Position numbers and translations under genes: made by a program
The notes under the pieces: model-generated
What the model was told of the DNA's origin: nothing
The model's input: the letters and a program-made list of their open reading frames with translations, nothing else
The model's database searches: none
Part shown: piece after piece, positions 1 to 9,604 of the stretch
How the letters are laid out: each line of letters begins with the position of its first letter
Position numbering within the stretch: position 1 is the stretch's first letter
NCBI GenBank assembly: GCA_013152085.1
Contig: JAADHC010000048.1
Location: forward strand, 21,790 to 85,789
Origin: Chlorobiota bacterium
GTDB lineage: Bacteria; Bacteroidota; Bacteroidia; Bacteroidales; VadinHA17
DNA: 64,000 nt
Direction: 5' to 3'

Positions 1-27
1 CCGAAATTTCTTTATTACACCTCACCC

Positions 28-99
28 AAAACTTTCTGTGAAAGTTTTGACCTCTCCTCAAGGAGAGGTACAAGTAGTACCCCGAGGCCAGTCTCGGGG
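28..99. repeat. Cluster of consecutive perfect inverted repeats downstream of the lyase gene
   Basis: AAAACTTTC-TGT-GAAAGTTTT (28-48), CCTCTCC-TCAA-GGAGAGG (51-68), GGTAC-AAGTA-GTACC (67-81), CCCCGAG-GCCAGT-CTCGGGG (80-99). Confidence 0.8.
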
Positions 100-117
100 A
101 ATTCTTAAGATTAAAGG

Positions 118-1635
118 TCAGTGCAACGGCCCGACTTCTTTTTCCACCTCGGTGAGGATCTCACAGGAAGTAACGACATCCTTGATCTTGTTATGATCCA
201 CATATAAAGGCCGGTCTTCGTCCAGGAAATCAATATAATCCCGTATAACCTGATGCGCCCTGGACACACCTTTACCGAAAGTATAATCCCTGAAATCAAG
301 TGCCTGGGCTGCCGCCATAAACTCAATTCCGAGGATAGCCCGGGCATTGTCCAGTATCTGTTCATTTTTCAGTGCCGTGTTCATACCCATGGAAACAAAG
401 TCTTCCTGGTCGGCCGCCGCAGGTATAGACTGAATACAGGCAGGAGCAGAAAGCATCTTTTGTTCAACAATTTGCATATCAGCAGTATACTGGCTAAGCA
501 TCATCCCCGAAAACATACCCGCTCCTTTGGTCAGGAAAGGGGGAAGTCCTTCACTCAGGGCAGGATTCATCAGCCGGTTCAGTCTGCGTTCCGAAATCAC
601 GCTAACCATAGTAACCGCTGTTCCTGCCATATCCATAGGCAAAGATACGGGAGATCCCTGAAAGTTAGCCCCGGTAAGCTGAAGATCATCCTCCGGGAAA
701 AATACGGGATTGTCACCAACACCGTTCAATTCGATTTCCACCTGCGAACGTGCAAAATCAAGGGCATCGAGTGCAGTTCCCAGCACCTGTGGAGTAGAAC
801 GCATGGAGTAAGCATCCTGCACACGATGGGGAATCTTTCCGCCTGACAGGTCACCACCATCGATGAGTTTACGAATGGCACGGGCAATGCGTATGGCTCC
901 CTGAAATCCCCGTACTTCCAGCAGACGGGGATCATAAGGTTTCATATTTGCTTTCAGTGCTTCGAGAGACATTGCCGCGGCAATCTCGGCTTGTTTAAGC
1001 CAGCGGAAAGCATCATAAAGGAAAAGTGCACTCATTCCGGTAAGGAAATTGGAACCGTTGATTGCAGCCAGTCCATCCCTGGCTTCCAGTCCCGGCACCG
1101 TGATTCCGGCCTGTTCCATAGCCTTTTTCCCTTCTGTCAACTGACCCTTATACCATGCCTTTCCTTCGCCCAGCAACAACAGGGCAATTTGTGACATCGG
1201 GGCAAGATCTCCTGACGCACCAACGGATCCTTTACGACATACAAAAGGGGTTACTCCTTTATTCAGCATCTCTGCATACGTCAGGGGAATCTCCGGGCGA
1301 CAGGCAGAATGACCCTTCGAGAGTACATTGATACGACTCAGCATAGCTGCTCTTACCTGTTCGACAGGAGCCGCCTCTCCCATCCCCGCAGCATGATTGT
1401 ACACCAGGTACCGTTGAAACTTTCTTATCTGTGCATCGGATAGTGCAACCTCCGAAAACTCTCCTATCCCAGTATTCACGCCATACATCACCTCCCTCTT
1501 TTCCAATTTCCTTTCGAGCATTGCCCGGCATGCACGGATCCTTTCTATAGCTTTAGGATGAATAACCACGGATTCTTTTCCTCGGGCAACCTTGGTAACC
1601 TTATCAATGGTTAAGTCACTTCCCGTCAAAATCAT
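118..1635 (-). CDS. Aromatic amino acid lyase, HAL/PAL family (histidine ammonia-lyase-like)
   Basis: MIO-forming ASG in GSVGASGDLAPMSQ; YGVNTGIGEF; QEDFVSMG motif; 505 aa. Confidence 0.88.
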   Translation of the reverse strand: MILTGSDLTIDKVTKVARGKESVVIHPKAIERIRACRAMLERKLEKREVMYGVNTGIGEFSEVALSDAQIRKFQRYLVYNHAAGMGEAAPVEQVRAAMLSRINVLSKGHSACRPEIPLTYAEMLNKGVTPFVCRKGSVGASGDLAPMSQIALLLLGEGKAWYKGQLTEGKKAMEQAGITVPGLEARDGLAAINGSNFLTGMSALFLYDAFRWLKQAEIAAAMSLEALKANMKPYDPRLLEVRGFQGAIRIARAIRKLIDGGDLSGGKIPHRVQDAYSMRSTPQVLGTALDALDFARSQVEIELNGVGDNPVFFPEDDLQLTGANFQGSPVSLPMDMAGTAVTMVSVISERRLNRLMNPALSEGLPPFLTKGAGMFSGMMLSQYTADMQIVEQKMLSAPACIQSIPAAADQEDFVSMGMNTALKNEQILDNARAILGIEFMAAAQALDFRDYTFGKGVSRAHQVIRDYIDFLDEDRPLYVDHNKIKDVVTSCEILTEVEKEVGPLH

Positions 1636-1759
1636 AATTACTGTTTTTTAATGATCATAATTTTTTTATCCAATCAAAGTTAATTATCGGGAGGAAATGA
1701 TATGCAACGGATCGTGTGTTTTGAAACATGCAGCAACAATGTTCAATAGCACGAGAATA

Positions 1760-3253
1760 TTACCGGTCAAAACTCCGCAGGAATTCAACGGAGCGATCAA
1801 TATATGGATACAGGGGTTGATCTTCAGTGAGAAAAGGTACCTGCCGGCGATAAGCCGACACAAATTTTTCAAGGTAAGGCGAGGTTTTTCGGGGGCGTCT
1901 GAATTCCAGCGCCTGGGCAGCATTCATTAATTCTATGGCCAGGATCTTTTCGATATTGGTTACCACCTCATAGGCTTTGATGGCTGCTGTAGCCCCCATA
2001 CTCACATGATCTTCCTGGCCCTGAGAGGTTTCTATCGAATCGACACTGGCCGGTGTAGAAAGCTGTTTGTTCAGGCTTACCATGGCGGCGGCAGTATATT
2101 GGGGGATCATAAAACCGGAGTTGAGTCCCGGTTCCGAAACGAGGAAAGAAGGAAGACCGCGTTTCCCGGAAAGCAACTGATAGACTCTTCTTTCAGAGAT
2201 ATTTCCCAGTTCGGCCATGGCTATAGTCAGGTTGTCCAGGGCAAGGGACAGTGGCTGCCCGTGGAAATTTCCGGCAGAAATGATCAGGTCCTCATCGGGG
2301 AAAATGGTAGGATTGTCCGTTACCGAGTTAATTTCATTCTCGAAAACATAGGCTACATAATGAATGGCATCTTTAGATGCCCCGTGAACCTGCGGGATAC
2401 ACCTGAAGGAGTATGGATCCTGGATTGCTTTTCCCGGCCGGTCAATCAGGTCACTCCCCTGCAGAATTTCCCTGACCCTGGAAGCGGTCTGCTTTTGTCC
2501 TTTGTATGGCCGGATCTGCTGTATCAGGGGATGAAAGGGAGAGATATTTCCGTCAAAGGCATCGAGTGAGAGGGACGCAATAATATCCGCCTGGTCGGAA
2601 AGACGGAAAACGGTATGCAGGAGATGCACACCATAGGCACTCATAAACTGTGTTCCGTTAAGCAGGGCAAGACCTTCCTTGCTTTTCAGGTGTAACGGTT
2701 CCCATCCAAGTTTCCGGCATATTTCCGCTCCGGTTATCTTTTTTCCTTCGACCATCACTTCGCCCAGGCCAATCAACGGCAGACTCAAATGAGCCAGCGG
2801 AGCGAGGTCGCCGGAAGCACCGAGTGACCCATACCTGTATACCACAGGCAATACATCGTGATTAAACAGGTCTACCAGCCGTTGAACCGTTTTGGTCTGA
2901 ACTCCGGACATCCCGTAAGAAAGTGCCTGTATTTTCAAAAGCAACATAATACGGACAATATCGGCCGGAACCTCCCCGCCTGTTCCACAGGCATGCGACT
3001 TCACCAGGTTGGACTGAAGTATCTCCAGTTGGTCATCAGGAATAATTTTATCGAAGAGCGCACCAAAGCCGGTGTTGATTCCATACAAGGGGGTTTTGGT
3101 TTCCCGGATCTTCCGGTCCAGATAATTCCTGCAGGTAGTGATCTTTTCCAATGCATCCCTTCCCAGCACCAGTTTCTTCTTATGGCGCAGGATGGTATGA
3201 ATATCCGTAAGGGTTATTTTGTCAGAGGAAATAACATGAGTGTTTTCATCCAT
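1760..3253 (-). CDS. hutH: Histidine ammonia-lyase family protein
   Basis: GSLGASGDLAPLAHLSLPLIG, YGINTGFG, VKSHACGTG, QEDHVSMG motifs; 497 aa. Confidence 0.85.
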   Translation of the reverse strand: MDENTHVISSDKITLTDIHTILRHKKKLVLGRDALEKITTCRNYLDRKIRETKTPLYGINTGFGALFDKIIPDDQLEILQSNLVKSHACGTGGEVPADIVRIMLLLKIQALSYGMSGVQTKTVQRLVDLFNHDVLPVVYRYGSLGASGDLAPLAHLSLPLIGLGEVMVEGKKITGAEICRKLGWEPLHLKSKEGLALLNGTQFMSAYGVHLLHTVFRLSDQADIIASLSLDAFDGNISPFHPLIQQIRPYKGQKQTASRVREILQGSDLIDRPGKAIQDPYSFRCIPQVHGASKDAIHYVAYVFENEINSVTDNPTIFPDEDLIISAGNFHGQPLSLALDNLTIAMAELGNISERRVYQLLSGKRGLPSFLVSEPGLNSGFMIPQYTAAAMVSLNKQLSTPASVDSIETSQGQEDHVSMGATAAIKAYEVVTNIEKILAIELMNAAQALEFRRPRKTSPYLEKFVSAYRRQVPFLTEDQPLYPYIDRSVEFLRSFDR

Positions 3254-3275
3254 CCCTGGTTATCTTAATACGTTA

Positions 3276-4646
3276 TTATTTCTTGATCAAAGAATCGGCA
3301 ACTTCTTCAAACGTAACCCGGATTTGCCTGCCTGTTTCCATATTTTTCAGACTGACAACCCCCTGGCTCATCTCTTCCTCTCCTGTCAGAATAACAAAAG
3401 GGATATTTTTCTGATTGGCATATTGCATTTGTTTTTTAATTTTTGCCTGATCGGGATAAACCTCGGCGGCAACATTGTGATCACGCAGTTTCCGCACCAG
3501 CGGTAATATGTACGACAACTCCTTTTCTCCGAAATTCAGGAACAGTACCTGTGTTGAGCTGTCCTGCAAAGGAGGAAACTTTCCGGTCTGTGCAAGGACA
3601 TCATAAATACGGTCGGCACCAAACGAGACCCCCACCCCCGATACATCCGGCAGTCCGAAAATTCCCGTAAGGTCATCATACCTTCCCCCGCCACAGATAC
3701 TGCCTCCGTCCCATCCGGCAGCCACTACTTCAAAGATGGTTCCCGTATAGTAATCCAATCCTCTTGCCAGTGTAAAATCAAACTCACAACTTTTATCCAC
3801 GCCGGTTTCTGCGGCATAGGTAAGTATTTTCGCCATTTCGTCAAGACCTGTTTGTTCCTGACCCGTATTTCCCAGTTTTTCGCTCAGGAAGCTGATTTTT
3901 TCATTGTTGCTTCCGGAAAAGGAGAGAAACGATTCCATTTTCCGGACAGCCGGTTCATCAAAACCTCTCTCCCTGAGTTCCGCCAGCACTTTTTCATCCC
4001 CGATTTTATTTCTTTTATCCAATGCCTGCGTCAGCCCGGTAAGTTTATCCGGTACTCCCATGTATTCTGCAATTCCCGCAAGTATTTTACGGTGATTCAG
4101 CTTTATCACCACTTTTATCCCCAATAACCGGAATACCTCCTCCATGATCATCAGCAACTCCGCTTCATTCAACAGTGACCTGCTGCCGATTACATCGACG
4201 TCACACTGGTAAAATTCACGGTACCTGCCCTTTTGTGGGCGGTCGGCCCGCCAGACAGGTTGGATCTGGTATCTTTTAAAAGGGAAAGACAATTTATTTC
4301 TATGCCGGACAACAAAACGGGCAAAAGGGACGGTAAGATCATAGCGTAGTCCCTTTTCACAGATACGGCCGGCAAGCTTTGACGGAGTAAGGCTAAGGCG
4401 TTCTTCCTCCGTTACCCCGGTAAGGAAATTTCCCGAATCAAGAATTTTAAAAATCAGGCGGTCGCCTTCGTCACCGTATTTTCCAAGGAGGGTAGTAAGA
4501 TTTTCCATGGCCGGTGTTTCAATCGGGAGATAACCGTATCTTGTAAAAACATTTTCAATAACAGAGAAGATGTATTTTCTCCGGATGGCTTCGACCGGGG
4601 TAAAATCCCTGGTACCTTTAGGAATAGAAGGATTCAGTACTGACAT
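3276..4646 (-). CDS. hisS: Histidyl-tRNA synthetase
   Basis: KGTRDFTPVEAIRRKYIF, YDLTVPFARFV, ARGLDYYTGTIFEV, GGGRYDDL motifs; start reassigned to MSVLNPSIPKGTRD within the longer ORF 3276..4724. Confidence 0.95.
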   Translation of the reverse strand: MSVLNPSIPKGTRDFTPVEAIRRKYIFSVIENVFTRYGYLPIETPAMENLTTLLGKYGDEGDRLIFKILDSGNFLTGVTEEERLSLTPSKLAGRICEKGLRYDLTVPFARFVVRHRNKLSFPFKRYQIQPVWRADRPQKGRYREFYQCDVDVIGSRSLLNEAELLMIMEEVFRLLGIKVVIKLNHRKILAGIAEYMGVPDKLTGLTQALDKRNKIGDEKVLAELRERGFDEPAVRKMESFLSFSGSNNEKISFLSEKLGNTGQEQTGLDEMAKILTYAAETGVDKSCEFDFTLARGLDYYTGTIFEVVAAGWDGGSICGGGRYDDLTGIFGLPDVSGVGVSFGADRIYDVLAQTGKFPPLQDSSTQVLFLNFGEKELSYILPLVRKLRDHNVAAEVYPDQAKIKKQMQYANQKNIPFVILTGEEEMSQGVVSLKNMETGRQIRVTFEEVADSLIKK

Positions 4647-4739
4647 CGTATTGCGGTTAGCATGGTTACTGCAAAGATAGGAAAGAAATTCACCCTCCGC
4701 AGGGAATATCCGCCGAGGCAACATTATGCAGAACCCGGA

Positions 4740-5585
4740 TTAATATTTTCCGAGGCGTTTGAAGTCCGAAAGCAGCATTCCGTCAGGACGTTTTGCCGAC
4801 AGGAGGTGAAAATCAAAGAAATAAATTTTCCCGTTGGTTCCCATCAGGATTTTATACACCCTGCCACTTTTTGCCGTTCCTTCGGGCCCGACCTTAAAAA
4901 GAAAGATAAACGGTTCGGGAGGATTTGCAATAGCTTCTACCAGTTCGTCACGGGAGACCACTTTAACCGGATGCTTATAAAGTTGTTCTATTTTTTTCTC
5001 AGAATCAACTTCTTTGGTCAAATCCTCACGGGCAAGCCATAGAGGATAATTCCTGACATGCGGGATATTCTTGTTATAGTAACGAAGATTCCTAAGAGGT
5101 TTTGGATTTGACAACGAAGACATTAGCTTCACATGCTCCTGCATAAACTTCAGGATCAGGGGCAACATGACGGGGTAACAGGGATCTTCAACTTTTGTAT
5201 AGTTGAGGGGGAAGGAACAAAACTCCGGCATTTTCGACATATTGTTCACATTGTCACCCAGGAGAAGATTTAAAAAGTCATAATGGATGTTGGCCTTGTC
5301 GTTTTCAAATCCCGTTTCGGTAAGGATAATAAATGAATAAGCGGCATCCGACTTCTTCTCCTTAAAAGTATCGTAATCGATAAATTCATAGGGCGTTATC
5401 GTCCAGTTTTGTTCCATGGCTTTTTTGATCAGCGCATTGAATGTAGAGAACATCCCCTCCTCGAGGACAACAAGGGTCTTTGAGTTCATAAATTTTTCTA
5501 TCTGCCCCGGTGTGGGAAAAGGAGCCTGGGCCGAAACAATCACAGAAAAAAGCAATACGTAAATCAACAGAAAGGTCTTTTTCAT
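4740..5585 (-). CDS. Secreted hypothetical protein (signal peptide)
   Basis: 281-aa ORF with N-terminal signal MKKTFLLIYVLLFSVIVSAQA; no recognised domain. Confidence 0.75.
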   Translation of the reverse strand: MKKTFLLIYVLLFSVIVSAQAPFPTPGQIEKFMNSKTLVVLEEGMFSTFNALIKKAMEQNWTITPYEFIDYDTFKEKKSDAAYSFIILTETGFENDKANIHYDFLNLLLGDNVNNMSKMPEFCSFPLNYTKVEDPCYPVMLPLILKFMQEHVKLMSSLSNPKPLRNLRYYNKNIPHVRNYPLWLAREDLTKEVDSEKKIEQLYKHPVKVVSRDELVEAIANPPEPFIFLFKVGPEGTAKSGRVYKILMGTNGKIYFFDFHLLSAKRPDGMLLSDFKRLGKY

Positions 5586-5631
5586 TTTTTATGATTTTGG
5601 GTTAAACCACCGGAAACTACCAACCCCCTGA

Positions 5632-6348
5632 CTACCGGTTTACCGGCAGATATACGGGATTCCGTTCATTGAATTTCCGGATATAAAGGAATTTAAGTTG
5701 TTTCTTTTTTTTGTTTCTCAATCGAACATATTCGTCATATAATTGAGGATCGCGCATCAGGGCCATCTCAATACTCTGGGTATTGTATTCCATAACCTTT
5801 CCGGTCTCAAAATCAAGAATAAACTGTCGCATCTCGGTTTTCGTATAGGTTTCGGTAGGATAATAACCCGGATAAGCCCGGTAATAATAAGGATAATTAA
5901 ACCGGTAGTAAGGATCGACATAGCGGGTATCGTAAGTAGTAATCATTCCGACGAAATGGCATATTCCGCCGACAATACTGATACGGCTAAAATTGTTATC
6001 GAGCTGAATATAGAGAATTCCGTTTTTGGCATATCCCCAGATATTTTCTTTTTTCACCTGTTTCCGCAGACCGAAATCATCAAAATAGGATATTACCTCC
6101 TGTTCGAAAACCTTATCAAAGAATTCCCTGTCGTTATAAGATACTGTCGTAAGGATACGGGCTTTAGGAACAGGATTATTGTTTTTCACCTGGTTAAAAT
6201 CGAGAAAAATACCATTCCTGAATTTAAAGTTCTGATCCAATTTTTCCTTATCAGGCTTTACGGTCTGCGGGAAAGATGTTATCCCGACGCTACTCAGCAA
6301 AAGGAGCAACAACATGCCGATTTTTCGTTTAAAACCCATTTCATACAT
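5632..6348 (-). CDS. Secreted hypothetical protein with Tyr-rich segment
   Basis: 238-aa ORF, hydrophobic N-terminus, DPYYRFNYPYYYRAYPGYYP segment. Confidence 0.7.
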   Translation of the reverse strand: MYEMGFKRKIGMLLLLLLSSVGITSFPQTVKPDKEKLDQNFKFRNGIFLDFNQVKNNNPVPKARILTTVSYNDREFFDKVFEQEVISYFDDFGLRKQVKKENIWGYAKNGILYIQLDNNFSRISIVGGICHFVGMITTYDTRYVDPYYRFNYPYYYRAYPGYYPTETYTKTEMRQFILDFETGKVMEYNTQSIEMALMRDPQLYDEYVRLRNKKKKQLKFLYIRKFNERNPVYLPVNR

Positions 6349-6484
6349 TATCTTCAGGTATTAAAAATACGCCATTCGGAAATGATACGCAACAATTCTA
6401 ATCCATATCATACAAATATCATACCTCAACAAGCGTGAAATTTCATTGATTTTTATTACATTTCACCTCCAGAAAACGAAACAC

Positions 6485-8227
6485 ATGAGCAGGAAAAAGG
6501 AGAAACAGCATCTGTTATTTAAGTTTACCGGACGAGACGGGGTTATACAGGAAGTCCGGTACAAGTCTGTCATCATTAATATTCTTACCATTTCCTATAT
6601 TCTGATTACGCTCATATCCTTTTTAATTAATATCGATCAGAAATGGTTAATATGGATTAATTCACCTGTTGTTATTGTCCTTTTGCTTTTGAATTATCTG
6701 TTATACCGAAAAAAAAAGTACATCAGGTTATATGCGTTGGGATTTCTGGGGATCGGGATACTTGATGTATTCTTTTCACTGGTTTTTGTCACTTCAAACA
6801 CTTCCTGGCCTTTGTTATGGGTACTGATCATCCCTCCACTGGCTATTTTTCTCCTCGACCTGAAGTGGGGATCCCGGTTGTCAATTGCCTTATTTCTGGC
6901 ACTTACCGGATTCCTGATTTTTTCCCCATCTTACCTGGATGCCCATTATTTTAATGAATTTTTCCTTTTTTCGTATCTGTTTACTTACCTTTTTCTTTTG
7001 GCCATTAGCAGTCTGTTTGTATTTTTTATTACAAAATCAATTCATCAGTTAAGGCAGGCAAATGAAAATATTACAAAAGCCAATGAAAACAGGGAAAAAT
7101 TTCTTGCCCATCTATCCCACCAGATCCGAACGCCGCTGAACGATATCATGGCTTTTAACGAGATGATCCAGAAACTTGAAATACCTGAAAAAAGCCGGGA
7201 ACTTTTTGAAATGATCAGGGCTTCCTCTCAAAATCTTGTTCATGCTGTCGGTTCCTTTAACCGCATCGGGAAAATTTCCGCCGGGAAGAAGAAAAAAATT
7301 TCCAAAGTCCCTTTTGATATTATCCGGCATTTAAGTCAACTGGAGAATTCTATAAACCGGCAGAATAAAGATAAAATGATCATCCGCATCCGGACAAAAG
7401 GATATCTCCCGGACCAGGTGAGCGGAGATCCGGTTATTTTAAACCAGATATTTCTGAGTCTGGTCGAAGGCATTCTGCGGAATACTACGCCACAACATCT
7501 CCTGGAGGTTCATATTGATGCTACTTTTGAAACCCATGGACGTAATGTTAATTTTACGGCCGTGACAACAAGCAATCCGCCTCTGCCATTTGTTCCGGAA
7601 AAATTCAGTCAATTACGTACTCTGGCAGGCGCAGGTGTAAATGCCATCAGTGCCAATGAGGATTTACCTTACCTGAACCTTTTATTATGCATGGATTTCT
7701 GTCATCAACTTAACGGGGAACTCGAGCTGACAGAGGATGAAGAAAACCAGCCACTTAAAATTAAGATCACCCTGCCGTTCATGTTGACTGAGACAACGAT
7801 AAGGACTCCCACTACGCTGACAGAAGAACTGACACACGAGAAAAAGACGACACTCACAGAATCCAATGTACTACTGGTTGAGGACAATCCTATCAACCAG
7901 AAAATTGTCATGGCCAGTTTAAAACCCCATGTTAAAAACATTGATCTGGCCGAAGACGGGAAACAGGCACTGGAATTTTACGGAAAGAACCGGTATGACT
8001 TTATCCTGATGGATATACAGATCCCTGTAATGGATGGCATGCTGGTAACCAAAAAAATACGGGAAATTGAAACCAGTACAAGTACCCATACACCGATCAT
8101 AGCTGTTACGGCAAATGCTATGCCCGGCGACCGGGAGACCTGCCTCTCGGCAGGCATGGACGAATATATTAGCAAACCTTTTCTGATCAACCAGCTTATA
8201 GACAAGATGAAAAGTTTACTGGACTGA
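6485..8227 (+). CDS. Membrane hybrid histidine kinase-like protein with degenerate ATPase region and C-terminal receiver
   Basis: Multiple TM segments; H-box FLAHLSHQIRTPLNDI; receiver VLLVEDNPINQKI...FILMDIQIPVMDGM...AVTANAM...SKPF; start reassigned to MSRKKEKQ within ORF 6446..8227. Confidence 0.85.
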   Translation: MSRKKEKQHLLFKFTGRDGVIQEVRYKSVIINILTISYILITLISFLINIDQKWLIWINSPVVIVLLLLNYLLYRKKKYIRLYALGFLGIGILDVFFSLVFVTSNTSWPLLWVLIIPPLAIFLLDLKWGSRLSIALFLALTGFLIFSPSYLDAHYFNEFFLFSYLFTYLFLLAISSLFVFFITKSIHQLRQANENITKANENREKFLAHLSHQIRTPLNDIMAFNEMIQKLEIPEKSRELFEMIRASSQNLVHAVGSFNRIGKISAGKKKKISKVPFDIIRHLSQLENSINRQNKDKMIIRIRTKGYLPDQVSGDPVILNQIFLSLVEGILRNTTPQHLLEVHIDATFETHGRNVNFTAVTTSNPPLPFVPEKFSQLRTLAGAGVNAISANEDLPYLNLLLCMDFCHQLNGELELTEDEENQPLKIKITLPFMLTETTIRTPTTLTEELTHEKKTTLTESNVLLVEDNPINQKIVMASLKPHVKNIDLAEDGKQALEFYGKNRYDFILMDIQIPVMDGMLVTKKIREIETSTSTHTPIIAVTANAMPGDRETCLSAGMDEYISKPFLINQLIDKMKSLLD

Positions 8228-9454
8228 ATTGTTTCCCGCCACCAGGGGTTCTACCCCGATAATCAGAATATCATCTACCTGTTCAAGATCCCCCTTCCAG
8301 GCCAGAAAAGTATCGTAAATAATCGTTTTCTGCTGATCAAGCGGCAAATGATGAATGGAAAGCAACAGGTGACGAAAGCGGCGGTACATAAACTTTTTAC
8401 CCTGCGGTCCACCGAACTGATCGGCATACCCATCAGAAAACATATATATTTTATCACCGGAGATCAGGGATAGTTTATGATTGGTAAAACGCTGGTTTTC
8501 TTCCTCTCCCAATCCTACCGAAAAACGGTCGGCTTTATATTCGATAAGGTTGTTATCCCTGATCAGGTATAAAGGATTGAATGCCCCGGCAAACTCAAGC
8601 AGCCTGTTTTCCCTGTCAAGAGCACAAAAAGCCAAATCCATTCCGTCTTTGAGCAGTATATTTTCCTCCCCTCGGGAGAAAGTGGCCGCGATACCCTGGT
8701 TAAGAATATTTAGAATCTCTGCAGGTTTATCCACCTTCTGATCATTAATGATCTTATCCAGAATCTCAAAACCGATCATAGACATAAAAGCTCCGGGTAC
8801 CCCATGGCCGGTACAGTCAGCAACCGTAAAAAATATTCTCCCTTCCCGGCCGGTAATCCAGTAAAAATCCCCACTGACCATATCTTTAGGAAGAAATAAA
8901 ATAAAAGATTCAGGCAGCAGGCGCTGGAAATAATAATCCGAAGGCAGCAATGCCTGCTGGATCTTTTGAGCATACCGTATGCTGTCGGTAAGGTTTTTAT
9001 GCGCCAGGGATAACTGATCCCTCTGGCGGCGAACTTCTTCTGCAATTTTCTCCTTTTCACGCAAGATCTGGTTTGTATGCCGGAGACTTTTTGTACGGTA
9101 CCGGATGATCAAAACAGTGAGTACCAAGATTATAAAAAGATATAACAATTGTGAAAATGGTGCTGTCCAGAAATTCCTGTTACCTGAAAACAGTGAACGA
9201 AATTTTGTGCCTGCGACGGCGGGAAAGGATTTATATCTGATCGTAACAGGAATCGGATTAAAATATCCGGCTCTACAAACCTCTTTGCAATGTCCCGAAT
9301 AAGAAACCATGAAGTGGAATCCGGACAAAGTTGCCAAATTAAAATAATGCTTTACCTGCTTAACAGGTATTTGACCAGAAACCCCGGACATGGAAACCGC
9401 CCACAGAAACAAGAGCATGATAACACTTCGCAGTTTCATCCGTAAATTTTTCAA
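8216..9454 (-). CDS. Membrane-anchored PP2C/SpoIIE-family serine phosphatase (RsbU-like)
   Basis: SIRYAQKIQQALLPS, PKDMVSGDFYWI, FFTVADCTGHGVPGAFMSMIG, MFSDGYADQFGG motifs. Confidence 0.88.
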   Translation of the reverse strand: MKNLRMKLRSVIMLLFLWAVSMSGVSGQIPVKQVKHYFNLATLSGFHFMVSYSGHCKEVCRAGYFNPIPVTIRYKSFPAVAGTKFRSLFSGNRNFWTAPFSQLLYLFIILVLTVLIIRYRTKSLRHTNQILREKEKIAEEVRRQRDQLSLAHKNLTDSIRYAQKIQQALLPSDYYFQRLLPESFILFLPKDMVSGDFYWITGREGRIFFTVADCTGHGVPGAFMSMIGFEILDKIINDQKVDKPAEILNILNQGIAATFSRGEENILLKDGMDLAFCALDRENRLLEFAGAFNPLYLIRDNNLIEYKADRFSVGLGEEENQRFTNHKLSLISGDKIYMFSDGYADQFGGPQGKKFMYRRFRHLLLSIHHLPLDQQKTIIYDTFLAWKGDLEQVDDILIIGVEPLVAGNNSVQ

Positions 9455-9553
9455 TTGGAAAAGATAATAAATTTTATCGGGTTCATATATATTATTTTAT
9501 TGCCTTTAGCCTCACCTGGTACATCATATTTTTATTTTGGACCGGGAGCATAA

Positions 9554-9580
9554 AAAAACCGCCTGTAAAAGGCGGTTTTT
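9554..9580. terminator. Rho-independent terminator, bidirectional-looking, after rplQ
   Basis: AAAAACCGCC-TGTAAAA-GGCGGTTTTT perfect stem with flanking A/T tracts. Confidence 0.88.
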
Positions 9581-9604
9581 CAAAAAAAAAAATATTTCAA
9601 GATA

